A stretch of DNA of 5,284 nt from the NCBI GenBank assembly GCA_014378955.1, contig JACMMQ010000102.1, forward strand, positions 1-5,284, given 5' to 3'. A model generated the notes under the pieces. It did no database searches, had not been told where the DNA came from, and worked only from the letters and a program-made list of their open reading frames with translations. This DNA is from Clostridia bacterium (lineage in GTDB: Bacteria > Bacillota > Clostridia > SK-Y3 > JACMMQ01). The first letter of the stretch is position 1. Each line of letters starts with the position of its first letter. A program made the position numbers and the translations under genes. Shown here one piece after another: positions 4,676 to 5,284 of the stretch.

Positions 4676-5284
4676 CTACCTAAGTGTTAATTCATCAAGT
4701 GTTAGAACGCTTGTTTTTTTGTAATCAAATAAATAGGTCGCAGCAGTTGGCTTGCCATTTAAAACATCCACGGCAAAAGGTGCAATGTGTATGAATTTCA
4801 CGAGGTTTTTGGGTGCAATATCCGCATATTGTGCGAGCGGTTGGGTGTGCAAATAATCAAACACACGCTGGTGCCAGGTGGCATCGGTTTTAAGCACCGC
4901 CCAACGGGGGGTATTTACCCCTTTGTGATGCTTTAGTAGATCAAATCGAATGGCTTCGGCAATTTCTATCATGGGAAGCTGTTTTTGCGCTTGGCAAAAT
5001 GTAAACAAATGGTCGTACAGGGTGCGTTGGCTATGTGATAGCAAATGCCAACCCTGCTGCTCAAAGAAATTCGCCAAAGCCTCAAAAAAAGCAAAGGGAT
5101 GCGCAAAATGGGGACAAATGTGCGTCAAGGCAGTTTGGAATACACCGCTGTTGTGGTATTTTTCCACCATGTCCTCCATACGCTTGAGCGCTAAAAGCTG
5201 AGCGTGCGTAAGCCAAGGTGTCGCCAAAACCTCATAAGGCGCATTGTCACAGTAGGTATAGCCTTCAAAATCACGAATTGCAGC
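4676..5284 (-). CDS. C-terminal part of a B12-binding radical SAM protein (DUF4080 region), 5' end outside window
   Basis: The frame is open from the right edge to a TAG at 4678-4676, giving 202 residues of a longer protein. A TTG at 5227 could be mistaken for the start, but the frame continues upstream without a stop, has no ribosome binding site there, and its first residues (RDFEGYTYCDNAPYEVLATPWL) belong to the family pattern. The stretch PYEVL, then W-L-T, LKRMEDMVEKYHNSG and a run of FF/F aromatic residues resembles the DUF4080 tail found after the cobalamin-binding and radical SAM domains in BchE-like proteins. The CxxxCxxC cluster and B12 motif would lie outside the window, so the assignment rests on the tail alone. 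The family modifies unactivated carbon centres, but the substrate is unknown. No clear terminator follows. Confidence 0.75.
   Translation of the reverse strand, partial: AAIRDFEGYTYCDNAPYEVLATPWLTHAQLLALKRMEDMVEKYHNSGVFQTALTHICPHFAHPFAFFEALANFFEQQGWHLLSHSQRTLYDHLFTFCQAQKQLPMIEIAEAIRFDLLKHHKGVNTPRWAVLKTDATWHQRVFDYLHTQPLAQYADIAPKNLVKFIHIAPFAVDVLNGKPTAATYLFDYKKTSVLTLDELTLR

Noticed and set aside
5225..5227. TTG as the start of the right-edge gene
   Set aside because: The frame is open to the edge, the residues before it fit the family, and no ribosome binding site precedes it. The gene is truncated by the window.

Overview
The window looks like an ordinary chromosomal stretch from a low-GC Gram-positive anaerobe, most likely a member of the Clostridia. 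Three things point that way: strong AGGAGG-type ribosome binding sites, A/T-rich intergenic DNA beside moderately GC-rich genes, and small GC-rich dispersed repeats between genes. The gene content fits too: nickel-pincer cofactor genes, a ferredoxin-type aldo/keto reductase and a B12-binding radical SAM tail. The taxon is an inference from these traits. Every gene I accept is on the minus strand, so transcription runs from high to low coordinates.

From right to left: (1) 5284-4676, the C-terminal 202 codons of a large protein that enters from the right edge and resembles the DUF4080 tail of B12-binding radical SAM proteins; (2) a 193-bp gap with a pair of REP-like hairpin units bracketed by 13-bp direct repeats; (3) 4482-3391, an aldo/keto reductase with a C-terminal iron-sulfur ferredoxin domain; (4) a 371-bp gap with a second REP-like pair, then a candidate promoter, paired operator-like sequence and structured leader for larB; (5) 3019-2270, larB; (6) 2260-1781, a Nudix hydrolase starting 9 nt after larB; (7) a 374-bp gap filled by a roughly 200-bp cluster of hairpins that also supplies the last Nudix codons, plus a third REP-like pair; (8) 1406-228, larC; (9) a 172-bp A/T-rich gap with an extended -10 promoter and a good ribosome binding site leading into an unknown gene that leaves at the left edge.

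The biological core is larB and larC, two of the three enzymes that make the nickel-pincer nucleotide (NPN) cofactor first found in lactate racemase. LarB carboxylates and hydrolyses nicotinate adenine dinucleotide, LarE (not in the window) adds sulfur, and LarC inserts nickel using CTP. The Nudix gene is probably co-transcribed with larB. LarC may be expressed partly separately, because a terminator-like hairpin and a possible -10 box lie between. No client racemase (LarA family) is visible.

The most notable non-coding feature is a set of six 25-nt hairpin units, all starting GTAGGGG, arranged as three inverted pairs. Four of them share a nearly fixed 9-nt loop while their stems change in a compensatory way. 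This resembles REP/REPIN elements mobilised by RAYT transposases, although no transposase is present here. I found no CRISPR array, tRNA or rRNA, and no clear evidence of a wholly new multi-gene system.
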